Below, in pieces: positions 1-10,688 of a DNA stretch of 64,000 nt; within the stretch, counting starts at the first letter, position 1; the number at the start of each line of letters is the position of its first letter. Made by a program: the position numbers and the translations under genes. Source of the stretch: Nyssa sinensis (lineage: Eukaryota; Streptophyta; Magnoliopsida; Cornales; Nyssaceae); NCBI GenBank assembly GCA_008638375.1, contig CM018051.1:34321740-34385739 (forward strand), in the 5' to 3' direction. The notes below the pieces were generated by a model. It was not told the DNA's origin. It did no database searches and saw only the letters and a list, made by a program, of their open reading frames with translations.

Positions 1-439
1 TTCAATAGAATTCACATGTGATCATGCACAAACTCACACTGTGTTGAAATGCAGAGAAATAAACATCTCTGAAAACCAAACTAAACAGCCAGCAAATAGT
101 TGACAACAGTCCAAAAATTGAAGGAGGTCAGCATGGGGTACATTTGAAATTTTTTTTTAAGAGTATAAAACCTTACTTCTCTAGATAAGAAGTTACCCAA
201 AATGTTCTCAGAATTGCTTGATATCATTAGCAAAGGATGCAATAAGGAAGGCGTCTAATATTGTTCCACATAGTCTAGAGCAATAAGATCCACAGCCACA
301 AAATATATAATATTCCTCCTAGTAATACCACAGTAGTTATAATACCAAATTATCAGACAGATAAACTAAAAAGTTGCCCCCATGCATGGCATCCATTTCA
401 TGACAAATTCAAGACAACACACCAGAAGTAAAAACAGAT

Positions 440-1827
440 TTAGAAGGTGGACCCATTCCATCCGAAGTTGGAGCCCTGGAAAAGCAAATGAAACAGTCAG
501 TACTACAAAAAATGGCAGTAAATTACCTGAAATGGCTCCCAACAAAAGCATGGAACATTAAAAAAAAAAAGGGAAGAAGAATAGAAGATAAAAGCAATAA
601 ACAGAAAAGATACTTTAGAAATCTAAATCTAATAAAAGCTTCGGTCATGGTTTTAATCAGTAAAGATTTATTTACATGATCTAGTACTGGTGTAAAGCAT
701 GCAGACATTGTGCATATTCTTGACTTTGATGGGCCTAAACAAACAGGAAGAATGCAATGAGAAGACACAAGTGCTTGGAAATGACCTATCTCAGCGACAA
801 CTTATAAAGTTGAGATAGCTTGCCTTAGTGTCGTAGAATTTCAGGAAGAATCGTGCTTTTGGAACAGACAACTTGGTTTCAAGTATTGCAGCAATTGCAG
901 CACTCAGCTTCTTGTTTATTTCAGGGCCAAGGCCCCCAATGGACACCAACTCACCATAGGCCGCTGGCTGCTCGGTCCCACCAAACGCAATGGGCACTGA
1001 TCCCTTCAACACAATCATCACATACTGCAAAATAACAAACATAATTTGTTAATAGTTTCAGAAATTGAGTAATTTGAAGCTAATAATACCATCCGTCCTT
1101 TTAACAAGGGGCAAAATGAGGAATGTAAGTCGATTCAAGAAAAATTCAGAAGCATTTCTTTTGCAGAACAGAAAATCACGGTTTTAATGTAACACCAAGG
1201 ATCTGTCTAATCCAGTGAACTAAATTCCCAAATCCAAATCCAAGGATTAATCTTGTTAATTTTGGAAGATGAAAACTTGTTTTACACTAGTAAAGAAATA
1301 CACTTCGTCCCCTTTAACATGACTTGGGAACTTGTAAAATTCCACATTGCTGGACATTAGGAAATGGTCCCGGTCTAATATGTGAGCACACCAATAGCCA
1401 TAACTAACTCCTCCACCTCAAAAGTTAATATTGTCTATTTGCTATGTTATTTGGGAGACATAGCTCCATGAATAAGTGATCAAGCTTCAGTGATTGATCC
1501 CTAACAACGATTTTCTTAGTGTAAAGTGTTCTTCGGGTAATACTTATGACGATTTCAGATTCACTGATGTATAAAGATATAAGATCAGGAAACAGTGTAA
1601 CAACAAATAAAATTAAGCATGAAATTAAATACATACACAAGCGCTTACAATACATGTATCGATTTATGTATATATATGTGTATATATATATAGAGAGAGA
1701 GAAAGAGAGAGTATACAGCCTCAGGTTTGCCGATGATCTTGGCCACAGTGGAGGTGGCTTCGGAGAGGATGGAGGAGGTGTCAACGCCCTCCAGGCTGAC
1801 GTTAGTCGACAGGTTCAGGCAAGGCAT
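440..1827 (-). CDS. MDL1-like: MIF/D-dopachrome tautomerase-like protein, MDL1/2 type (3 exons)
   Basis: Exons are 1827..1717, 1024..824 and 475..440 (37+67+11 codons, 115 aa), the usual length of plant MDL1/2. Exon 1 starts MPCLNLSTNV; Pro2 would be the N-terminal catalytic proline of the tautomerase superfamily once Met is removed. Exon 2 has the family core (YVMIVLKGSVPIAFGG, then SVPKARFFLKFYDTK). Exon 3 reads GSNFGWNGSTF then stop, the conserved MDL C-terminus. Intron 1 (692 bp) is GT-AG: exon 1 ends ...KPEA before GTATAC, and exon 2 follows TTTTGCAG. Intron 2 (348 bp) starts GCAAGC after AAG and ends TTTTCCAG, so it appears to be a GC-AG intron; reading straight through gives a spurious ASYLNFISCR tail. 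Both introns are phase 0. The family is homologous to animal macrophage migration inhibitory factor; the plant proteins are cytosolic and their physiological substrate is unclear. Exon structure is inferred by eye from family knowledge. Confidence 0.93.
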
Positions 1828-2049
1828 CTTGTTTGCTGGCCGGTCTGAAAAACCCTAAGTTTTTGCTCTGAGTCTCTCACACTCGATGCCTCAACTAATC
1901 CCTCTTTTTTCTATCCACCCAAAAATAGTTGTTGGCTAACAGCGAGAGAATTTATTAAATTCAGAAAAAACCCTCTTGACTTAATTATCGAAATGCCCTC
2001 ATATGCTTTTCATGGTAGAGGTTCGATTCCACTTCAAATCCCGCTGCCT
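1828..2049. other. 5' flank of the MDL1-like gene
   Basis: This short stretch lies between the start codon of the MDL1-like gene and the repeat upstream, so it should hold the 5' UTR and core promoter. I see no unambiguous TATA box. A GGTTCGATTCC motif near 2021-2031 resembles a tRNA B box, but no tRNA fold is evident. Confidence 0.4.
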
Positions 2050-3110
2050 GAAATATCCAGGGCTACATTTAAAGTCAGAGGTAGGATAAAATAAATATTA
2101 TTTTATTATATTTTTAATGTCTTTAATTAAATTAGATATTTATATTTTTTGAATCATTTATATTTTATATTAGTGTGATATAACTTATACTCCCTCCGTC
2201 TCAAAATAATAGTCTCATTTGAAAATTCTAATTTTTTTAAAGATGAGTATTTTATTATTTTAAAATTATTTAAATTTTTCATATTGCCCTCATTTAATTG
2301 TAAATCATATTTATATTAAGTGTAATAAAGGGTAGTTTTAAAAATTAATAAGTTAAAAGTACGTTAATTTTTTAAATGTAACTCAGACAAGCCAAAATGG
2401 AATAAAGGATTCTTAAAATGGGACGAATGGATGTAAATGAATGATGATATTTGAGTTATTTTATTTTATTTGAATAAAAATATAATGTCATATCATAATA
2501 ATAAAAAATTACAATGTTCTAATATAAAGAGATAAAGACATCTAAAAGTTAAGTTAAAAAATCAAAATTTTCATTTTTTTAATTGTTCAATTTTTTTTAA
2601 TATGTTCTAAAATTTTTTAATGTATTTTTATATTAATAAATGAACTGTTATATATATGTATGCATATATATAATCATTAATTTAAATGATTCTTAATAAT
2701 ATAAATTATAATTTTTTTTGAATCTACCTAAACGTAAGAAACTACTATATTATGAATAATGTTTAAACAATGACATTCTAAAATATTGTAATTATAGTTA
2801 TTAGATTTTTATTTGATTTATGAATAAAACTTTAATTTTAAATACATCATATGCCTATATTTGAAAAAATAAATAAATAACTTTCAGAAAAATAATTTTT
2901 ATATTTGGTAGGCACCTAAACCTATAATTAGAATATAACAACATATTCAAATATTTTATTTGAGTTAGTTTCAAATACTAAATTGAAATATTCAATATAT
3001 CTTATTTGATTTAATTATATCGTATCAAATTTTGTTTTCGTATCCAATTTAATTAATACTTATCTAATTCCACATTCTTATCTAATCGTTTAAACCGGAC
3101 TTTGCTTCAT
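2050..3110. repeat. ~1-kb interspersed AT-rich repeat, copy 1
   Basis: This stretch matches 37795-38760 in the same order and orientation. Shared landmarks are 'gatataactta' (2178 and 38069 regions), 'ataaagagat', 'gaataatgttta', 'ggtaggcacc' and 'aacttatctaatt'-type blocks. No coding capacity is visible. It looks like a non-autonomous transposon that inserted twice, here upstream of the MDL1-like gene. This copy is interrupted by a Stowaway-like MITE (2190-2433). The outer ends are not sharply defined, and no terminal repeat or target duplication could be fixed. Confidence 0.6.
2190..2433. mobile_element. Stowaway-like MITE (Tc1/mariner superfamily)
   Basis: The left end CTCCCTCCGTCTCAAAATAA is the classic plant Stowaway terminal inverted repeat. 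The right end, read in reverse, is CATCCATTCGTCCCATTTTA. Both ends are flanked by TA (2188-2189 and 2434-2435), the expected target duplication. It is about 244 bp, AT-rich and non-coding. It sits inside the ~1-kb repeat whose sister copy at 38 kb lacks it, so it inserted after that repeat spread. Confidence 0.8.
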
Positions 3111-3309
3111 TACGTTGGAAAGGTAGTTTGGCAACTAACTAGGTATTTTTTTTTACAAAATTTTTAAGAATATAATAGAAAAACATGTTTGTCATTTGCT
3201 TTTTGTTAAGATGAGGAATGTTATTTTAAAGAGAAACTAGCTAGGTGGGTGTCACATGCAAGGCACATACCCACCAACAACGGCAGAACTACATTGAACT
3301 CCAAATTTG

Positions 3310-3349
<40 letters not shown>

Positions 3350-4559
3350 AACTTCTATCTAATTTTGAGAAAAAAAATTTGGGAAAAATATTAAAAAGTC
3401 TTTAAAAAAAAAATTCCCTACTATAATTTTATCCAAAAAACATTCTAACCCCCTTGAAAAAAATTATGGCTTTGCCGTTGTCCATCAAAATTGGAGAATT
3501 AATTGGTAGACTATAGTTTATTATGATTTCTTATTGTGTGATTAATGTTCTTCTTGAAAAAACAAGTTCTTCAACATGTTATTGCGTGAAACATTTGGAA
3601 GAAGATTTCTTTTTGTGCTTAAAATTTATACTCTTGCATTTTGTAACATACTGAGTGGCTCAAGTCACATGAAAGCAATTACATCCTTAGCATATGATTT
3701 GCAACAATTGTTTTATAAAGCTATGAGAATGGTTAGCAAAACAAACTATAATTTAAAAGTTTCAATATATGAAGGCCAATAATAATACATTCCTAGTTTG
3801 CATCAATTTTTGCAGTCATTGGTTTAATGAAACATATGCAAAAATATAGGAGTATTTATTTATGAGGTCAGCAACATGACTACTTAGCAAAATATTGAAA
3901 GCATATTGTTTTAAGTGTTTTCAAAATAGTTTTCTTTCGAAGACATTATTTCCTTGTCTTGATTTGTGAGTGGAGGTTGTTGTTTACAAATGTCTTCAAG
4001 GGGAGGCTTGAATAGGATTTTCTCTTTTTTAGTTTTTTTTTTTTTTTTAAAAATTATTAATTACACCAAGTCTCGATTAACATTTACTCAAGTAGGACTT
4101 TTTTTATTACTTGTAATTGAGATGTTTGTTGGATTACAACTATTTTAAACTTTCCTTTATTAGTTTTTTACTTGTCAAACTTGTTCCTTTCACTTTTAGG
4201 TATACAGTAAATCATTTGAGATCAACTACTTACCTATATCAAACCAACCTAAAGAAGTGATTAGTATTTAATGGTTTGTCTTAATTATTATTTTAGTAAT
4301 TTAATGACTTGAATAAGAGGAAAGAATAAAGCTAAAACATAGTAGTACAGAGTTAAATAGAGAGAGAAAATCATATACAAGAGAATGCGGTTTAGCATAT
4401 CAAATATCTCAATTTGAGGTTTTTCAAATCCACTAACATGTTCTCCTTCACGATTAGAGAAAAACCCTTTACAGTCGTCTTTTTCGGGGTGAAGAGCAAC
4501 CTTGTCTTTTTTTTTTCTTTTTATGGTGGAGAGGAACCATGGCCGTCTTTTTATGTATG
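3111..4559. other. No recognised gene; AT-rich sequence with (TA)n
   Basis: A (TA)n microsatellite occupies about 3314-3342. A 68-codon frame at 3576-3782 has no family signature I recognise, and its context (AT-rich, between transposons) argues against a gene. Nothing else can be supported here. Confidence 0.5.
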
Positions 4560-5290
4560 AAAAGTAATCCTTACAAACTTTCGAAAAGTTATTTGGGAGG
4601 CTATTCCATTTGCCATTCTATGGTATGTTTGGAAGATGAGGAACGATTGTGTTTTTAATAATTCACAGCCTCGGTGGGGAGTCTTTGAAGGAGTTAAAAA
4701 CTACGAGGGTGGCCTAGTGGGTAAAATTTAAGGATCGGCAGTGTGATTTCACTCTCAATGACATGATTTTTCGCTTTCGCCAAATTGTTGGTTGCTGAAA
4801 TTGTTTTATCTATCATCTTCCTCTTCCATTGAGCTTTCTTGTTGAGCTGGTTTGGGTGTGTGTGTATCGGTTATTCTTGTATGTTCCAAAGCTTGAAATG
4901 GTGGCTTTATGGGTTGTTCTCCTTACGGGGTGGATGGCTTCAGTGTGGTTGCTGAGGGCTATTCTTCCTCTGGTTTTGGTCTTGGCCTATTTCCTTAGAT
5001 TTGGGGGTAATCTCTTCTCATATCTTGAGCCTTAGTCTTCATCTAGTGTTGTGTTTCTCTGTCTCTAATAGCAGCAATGTTGTCTTGGTTTGATTGGTTT
5101 TGAAAAGTTGGATCAATGTGGTTGTTTGAAGCTTGGTTGGTTTGTGTAGGCTTTGTCTTATTTTAATTCCAATATTGGGGGTTTCAATCTTTTGCCTTGG
5201 GTAAGGTGGTGCAGATGATTTTTCTGGCCGTCATGTGCCAACTTAGTTGGGATATTGTTTTACTTAGCTTTGATACTTAGAACTTAAGAT
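4560..5290 (+). pseudogene. LINE (non-LTR retrotransposon) 3'-end remnant
   Basis: Translation from about 4589 gives WEAIPFAILWYVWKMRND then CVFNN, the motif typical of the extreme C-terminus of plant L1-type reverse transcriptase ORFs (A-I-P-W-x-I-L-W-x-x-W-K-x-R-N). After a one-base frameshift and a stop it continues WVKFKDRQCDFTLNDMIFRF to a stop near 4797. A T/G-rich stretch like a LINE 3' UTR follows. No polymerase core remains. The right boundary with the gypsy LTR is approximate. Confidence 0.6.
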
Positions 5291-5329
5291 TGAACAAGAT
5301 GGGCTCAAAAGATATTCAAATCTAAGGCT

Positions 5330-6776
5330 TAGATCTAGCATTCCAAACTCAACCGTCGTGTCCAATTTGAAAAAAGAGCTCTCGAGAAGTAAGAACCTAT
5401 AAAAGTGCAAAATGATCGTTTTGCTCTTTTTAGTACAGATGTCCGAATTGAATTTCGCAAAAGTCTAAATTGACTTTATTCGACGTTCCAGATTCAATGG
5501 TAGAGTCTATTCAAGTAAAGGAGATACCAATAGTAAAGAGACATAAAATTTAATGAATAGCATAAATTCATGTGACGATAGGCTGAGACATACTTTGTGA
5601 ATCTTAGGAACGCCAAAAGGAAATGAGAGGGCGGGTTGACCTTCTAGACAGATATAATAAGTGGACTGCGTTATCATCGATTGGTTTGACTGCGTAGTAG
5701 ACACAACACCCCAACGTTGAGACTAACCCTTCCAGGTATGATATTTTGCTAAGTAAGGAATAAGATTAAGTTTAGAAGTAATTTCCATGTTGATTTAAGG
5801 ATTTGTATGTTTATTCGATTATTTATGTGCTTATGTGTTCCTTGTTATTTCTTTAGGAGTTTGGTTAAGTGATAAACGTGAACCATGACTATATGTATAT
5901 TCCATGTGTTAGTACAGTACGTGATTTATGTTCTTCGAGAATTGTCAAGATTGTGAATATGTAACTTGAGCATGTGTTTAAATGGAATATGTATAGCATA
6001 CATACATGAGGAAGGAATTTTGGGATTTAAATGTTATTGTTGCTTTAAGTATAATGCATTATTTAAAGTATGCTTCATGTATGGATAAAATGCTTTAGTG
6101 AGATTACATTGTTGCATAGTGAAATCAAAGCATGTTGGCATGGTGTGATTCCTTGAGAACATAATGTGAGTTGAGCACTTGGTGCTATGCATTATGAGGG
6201 TGTAGATCCTGTGGTGAAAAACCCAAAATTGGCCATTGGTACTCATGCCAACGGGGACGAACCGTGAAGTGAGGCATAAGATTGGTACTCATGCCAGTAG
6301 GGAAGGACCGTAAAGTGAGACATGGGTGTGGCATAGAGTTTTCATGGGTGTGTCATGCATATTGCTAATATACTGTATTGATAATTTGGAAAGCATGTAG
6401 ATATAAATGTACACTTGTAGATGCCACGCCTTAATTTTGTTCCTTGCATTAGCATTGTATTATACCAGCTGTCGAGTTGACCCATTCGTGAGATATCATA
6501 CTATAGATGACGCTCCTGGTACTTGAAACTTGATGAAGTCTTGAAAGAAGGAGGGGAAAAGGACTTGGAAGTACATTTGGCCCTCAAGGCATATTTTGTG
6601 ATGTAAGGGCTTAAGCCCAAATGACATGAAAGATATGTTTATTGAATGTACTTTACGTGTTTATATGTTGAAGAAGATGAATATATGTTTAATTAAATCC
6701 ATTAAATTGTCTTTTGTTTCCTTTTCTTTATTAATTTCACTCACTCTTCGAATTTGTGGAAATTCAGGGCGTGACA
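5330..6776 (+). mobile_element. 5' LTR (5'-truncated) of Ty3/gypsy family A element
   Basis: The segment is about 95% identical by eye to 27000-28441, the end of the downstream LTR of the same element. It ends AATTCAGGGCGTGACA at 6776, and three bases later the primer-binding site begins. The first ~1.9 kb of the LTR, including the expected TGTAGAGACCTG start, is missing; LINE sequence lies in its place. It contains the family-A conserved block at 6189-6237. Confidence 0.85.
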
Positions 6777-6779
6777 ACG

Positions 6780-6791
6780 TGGTATCAGAGC
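6780..6791 (+). promoter_or_regulatory. Primer-binding site (initiator Met-tRNA)
   Basis: TGGTATCAGAGC lies three bases after the LTR end. This is the standard sequence complementary to the 3' end of plant initiator methionine tRNA, used to prime minus-strand synthesis. It fixes the 3' border of the 5' LTR. Confidence 0.92.
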
Positions 6792-8519
6792 ATAGGTTCA
6801 AATACCTAAGGACAGTGGTAGAAGTTTAGACCTTAAGTTAATTAGATTAGTTTGGGTGGTATGTTTTATATGCACGTGTTGCATTGGTGTGCACGGGTAT
6901 GCACTATACTTGATTTCTCAATTTACAGAGAGTATATGATTGTTTGATAAAATGGTTGACTAAGATTAAAAATTCATGTCTATGTGATAGATCGTATATT
7001 TTATGGGATAGGCCGTATACCTAGTTATTTGAAATATAGGTTGTGCACTTAGTTACCTATCCGGTAGGCGGTATGCCTAGTTAATTATGAGATAGACAGT
7101 GTACCTAGTTATTTGCCTGGTTGGTTGTGTTCTCATATATATATATATATGGGTATGCTAGGTTAGTACCCGATATTCATGGATTATAGTAATATGACTA
7201 TGATATTTATACACAGACTGGATTAGTCTCAAGTCTTGCGTTACAGTTGATGGATGGCGCCCTATTAGCCAGTACCAAAAGGAGTTGTGATCCATGAAAG
7301 GTTATTACCTAGCTATAAAAATAAGAAATAATGAAAGAATTATAAAACCTTAAATGAACAAATACCAATGAGGTAGAAAACCTTAAATAAAAAGACACAT
7401 AAGACCTTGGAATGCTAAAATGAGAATTTAGACTTGTGAAGAATTTTGTGTATGGATTGGATGGTGGATACTTAGAGTATTTGTACCTAAAAATTTTGAA
7501 AATGTCATTGTGTTAAACTCTTTTGTGGAGAGATGTGTTATTTTCGGATAGCATTCACTTAGGGTTGAGTATTGGTAGGCTAGTTGAATACTAGCATGAC
7601 TTGAGTATGCATATATTGTATTGTTTAAATGAATTCCTTCCTTACGAAAGGCTGTGTCTGAACTCGGCGTTAATTGTTTAGTGTAACCAATGGGTTGGGA
7701 TGGTTGACTTGAGTTATATAAGTGTTGATGAAGCAAGTATGTCTATAAGATTTGTTAGATTCTCAAACGATGATTGATGATCTTTTGTCTAAGGAAAATT
7801 GTATAAACATGAATAGTTTGAAAATAATATTGTTGTGGATTAATCTAGATTATGATGTAATTGGATTTTGATTTCGTGCTTAAGATGAATATTGAATTGG
7901 GATGCGAAGACGAATCTGAAAGCTAGGGGTTGCAATGATTTCTTTATTGAATTGGGAGATGTTATCTTGTAGTAGACTGTGGAAGTAACCTAGTAATGAA
8001 TGCTATTGTCTTGCCTAGTTCTATAAGATGATCGATACTAAATGTGATAGGAATAGTGAGTTGATTTAATGAACTTATGAGTAGAAGCCTTGTGCAAATA
8101 ATGAGTTACATGAATTTGGCCAAATTGAGGTGTGAATTATGAACCTAATTCTAGCTTAGTTTACAATATTGATTCCATAATTATGATTGAATAAAAGGTA
8201 AGCATTGATTGTTGTTTTGGAGGAAATTGTATATCAAATTAAAAGTTAGATGATACGAATTTCTTGACTATGAATCTTGTGTTTAAGATGCAAATTGTGT
8301 GAATGTACTTGGAGTGAAAATATTGTGGTAGAGGCACTAGAACTTGAGAGCTTGGATTGTTATACAACTTATAAGTGAATGACAGTTTTCGCTTGTCATT
8401 TAGAAATACGTGGGTAAAAGTTATGAATGAGTCTGATTGGTTTGGATAAAGTTATAAATGATTGTGTTGTCTGGATCTAGATAATAAATATTACACTTGG
8501 GAGATTTTTTTTTTAATTT
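6792..8519 (+). mobile_element. Gypsy element leader and degraded gag region
   Basis: This lies between the primer-binding site and the first recognisable protease residues. It has no long reading frame and no CCHC zinc knuckle that I could find, so gag is lost or unrecognisable. Motifs of the type 'gtatacctagttatt' recur several times at 7010-7110, and a related segment occurs again at 9675-10080. Confidence 0.55.
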
Positions 8520-9665
8520 TATTCGGAGGCTGTGATGATTACCTTATTCCACCATCATATGGTTCACCAATTGGGGTAGTGAGATACAAACGAGGATCTA
8601 TAGAGATTGCTCGATAGAGATAGCTGATTGCATCCTTTCTTTTGATTTCATTCTACTTGACATACCTAGTTTTGATATTACTTTGGGGACGGATTGGTTG
8701 TTTGCTTTCCGAGCGAGTATAGATTGCTACAGGGAGAGAGTAACGATGTGTACTCTTGAGGGAGATAGCTTTTATTTCACGGGAGATCATGGGAATTTCT
8801 TAATCCCACCCTTGTACGACTCGAGGAGTTGGGGAGGTCATAGTTACATGTTGGCTAGCTTGGTAGCAGATGGTAGTAGGACTATAGAGAGTGTGTTGTC
8901 GCCTGTAGTGGATGAGTTTCTAGATATCTTTCCAGATGACTTGACTAATCTACTGCCGAGACAAGAGATAGAGTTCATGATAGAGCTTATCCCAGGCACT
9001 ATGCCTATTTCCATTCTACCTTACCGTATGGCTCCAACCGAGTTGAGAGAGCTGAAGGAACAGTTGACTGATTTATAGAGTAAGGGTTTCATTCATCCTA
9101 GTACTTCTTCGTGGGGTGCTTCGGAACTATTTGCGAAGAAGAAGGATGGGACATTGCGCTTGTGTGTGGACTATAGGAAGCTGAACCAAGTCACTATCAA
9201 GAACAAGTAGCCGTTACCAAGAATAGATGACTTGTTTGATCAGTTTAGGGGATCGAAATGTTTCTCGAAGATTGAGCTTAGATCGGGGTATCATCAGTAG
9301 AGAGTACGGAGGAGGATGTGGCGAAGACTGCTTTTCGCACTCATTATGACCATTATGAGTTTGTAGTTATGCCATTTGGTGTAACGAATGCCCCGACAGA
9401 ATTGATGGATTTGATGCATCGTATTTTTTATCCTTATCTAGATCAGTTTGTTGGGGTATTTGTCGATGACATTTTGATTTATTCACCTTCTGAGGATGAG
9501 CATGCCTTTCACCTACAGACTGTGTTACAGATTTTTGAGAGAGCATCGTTTATTTGCTAAGTTCTCGAAGTGTGAGTTTTAGCTTCAGGTGGTGTAGTTC
9601 CTAGGACATGTTGTGTCAGGTAGTAGGGTATTTGTAGATCCTTCTAGGATTGACTTTGTTACAAG
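8520..9665 (+). pseudogene. Ty3/gypsy pol pseudogene (protease tail and reverse transcriptase)
   Basis: The end of the aspartic protease domain is recognisable (FDITLGTDWL near 8670-8699). The RT follows: ELKEQLTDL, stop, [59 protein letters not shown], then after a frameshift [19 protein letters not shown] and the catalytic FVDDILIYS. In-frame stops fall at about 9076, 9208 and 9298, and a frameshift lies near 9310. Homology stops at VDPSRIDF near 9655, so RNase H and integrase are absent. The order protease-RT with FVDD is typical of plant gypsy elements. It is certainly non-functional. Confidence 0.9.
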
Positions 9666-9674
9666 TTAGGAGAA

Positions 9675-10688
9675 ATGAGACCTCAACCTAATTGGACTAG
9701 TTTGGATTACATGATTAGAAGAGTGCTTGTTGCTTTAGTGTGTAAAATTGTAAAATATGTAGTGTGCTTGGTTATTGATGAACTAGGACTAGATACTTAT
9801 ATCTATGGAGTAGACCGAGTGAAATTAAGAGTTAAACTATGTGCTTATTGTCTGTGAGATAAGATATAAGCCTGGATATCCATGGGGTTAGGTGTATACC
9901 TAGTTACCTATATAGCAGGTTGTATGCTTATTTATATATATGTATATTCTTGGGATGGATCTTATATTTGGGTGCTGATGTGGTAGGCTACGTGTTAGCT
10001 ATTGAATGTTGCTTGTTGATTCTATATATGCATACTAGTTTAGTAACCGTTATAGTACTGCGACTATGATTTTTGTACGGACTGATTATTGTTAATGCAT
10101 GTATAAGAGTATGTTTAAATGTGTTTATATGTATGTGTGTTTTGATACATGTGTGTATGGATTGATGTGTATTCGTGATTTAAATTGGTGAAGAGTTTGA
10201 CTAAGAATCTCAATTGTTATGAGACTTTATTTAATATAATGACTAGAACGATGATGAATTAGAATAACCTTAGAGGAAATTGAGATAATTTTTTTTTCCT
10301 ACTCTAATATTTTATTTTTCCTTGAACCTTGATATATTGTTTTAGATTTCGCATTTGGAATACATAGACTGCATTGTCTACATCCGAATATTCAACTAAC
10401 ATATATATGCTTGAAATGAATAGGCTAATCCTTATTAATGCATTACATTTAGTCTTGGTTATATATAAACTAAGGTGGATGATGATGACTTTACTTTAAG
10501 ATTATGTTATTGAGGTCTTGTGAATGATTATAGTACTTGGATGATATTAGATTATTGAATTACATTGAAGTGCAGGTGATATATTGATGACATTGTAATG
10601 GATTACTAGATAATTGCATGCTTCATTTGAGGTTAGTTAGATGGTCATCACATGTGTGAGAGGCTTTTAGGTAGCATTGTGAGCATTG
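9675..10688 (+). mobile_element. Gypsy internal non-coding sequence before the family-B insertion
   Basis: No coding signature is visible. Parts resemble the leader at 6830-7210 ('tatacctagttacctat' type motifs, 'actatgatttttgtac'), suggesting an internal duplication or rearrangement that replaced RNase H and integrase. It ends at the target duplication CATTG (10684-10688). Confidence 0.45.

Noticed and set aside
791..1042. Single-exon 83-aa reading of the MDL exon ending SYLNFISCR
   Set aside because: The last residues come from reading through a GC-AG intron. A better exon with the conserved C-terminus exists at 475-440.
3576..3782. 68-aa frame near the left transposon block
   Set aside because: No motif recognised; length and composition are what AT-rich DNA gives by chance.
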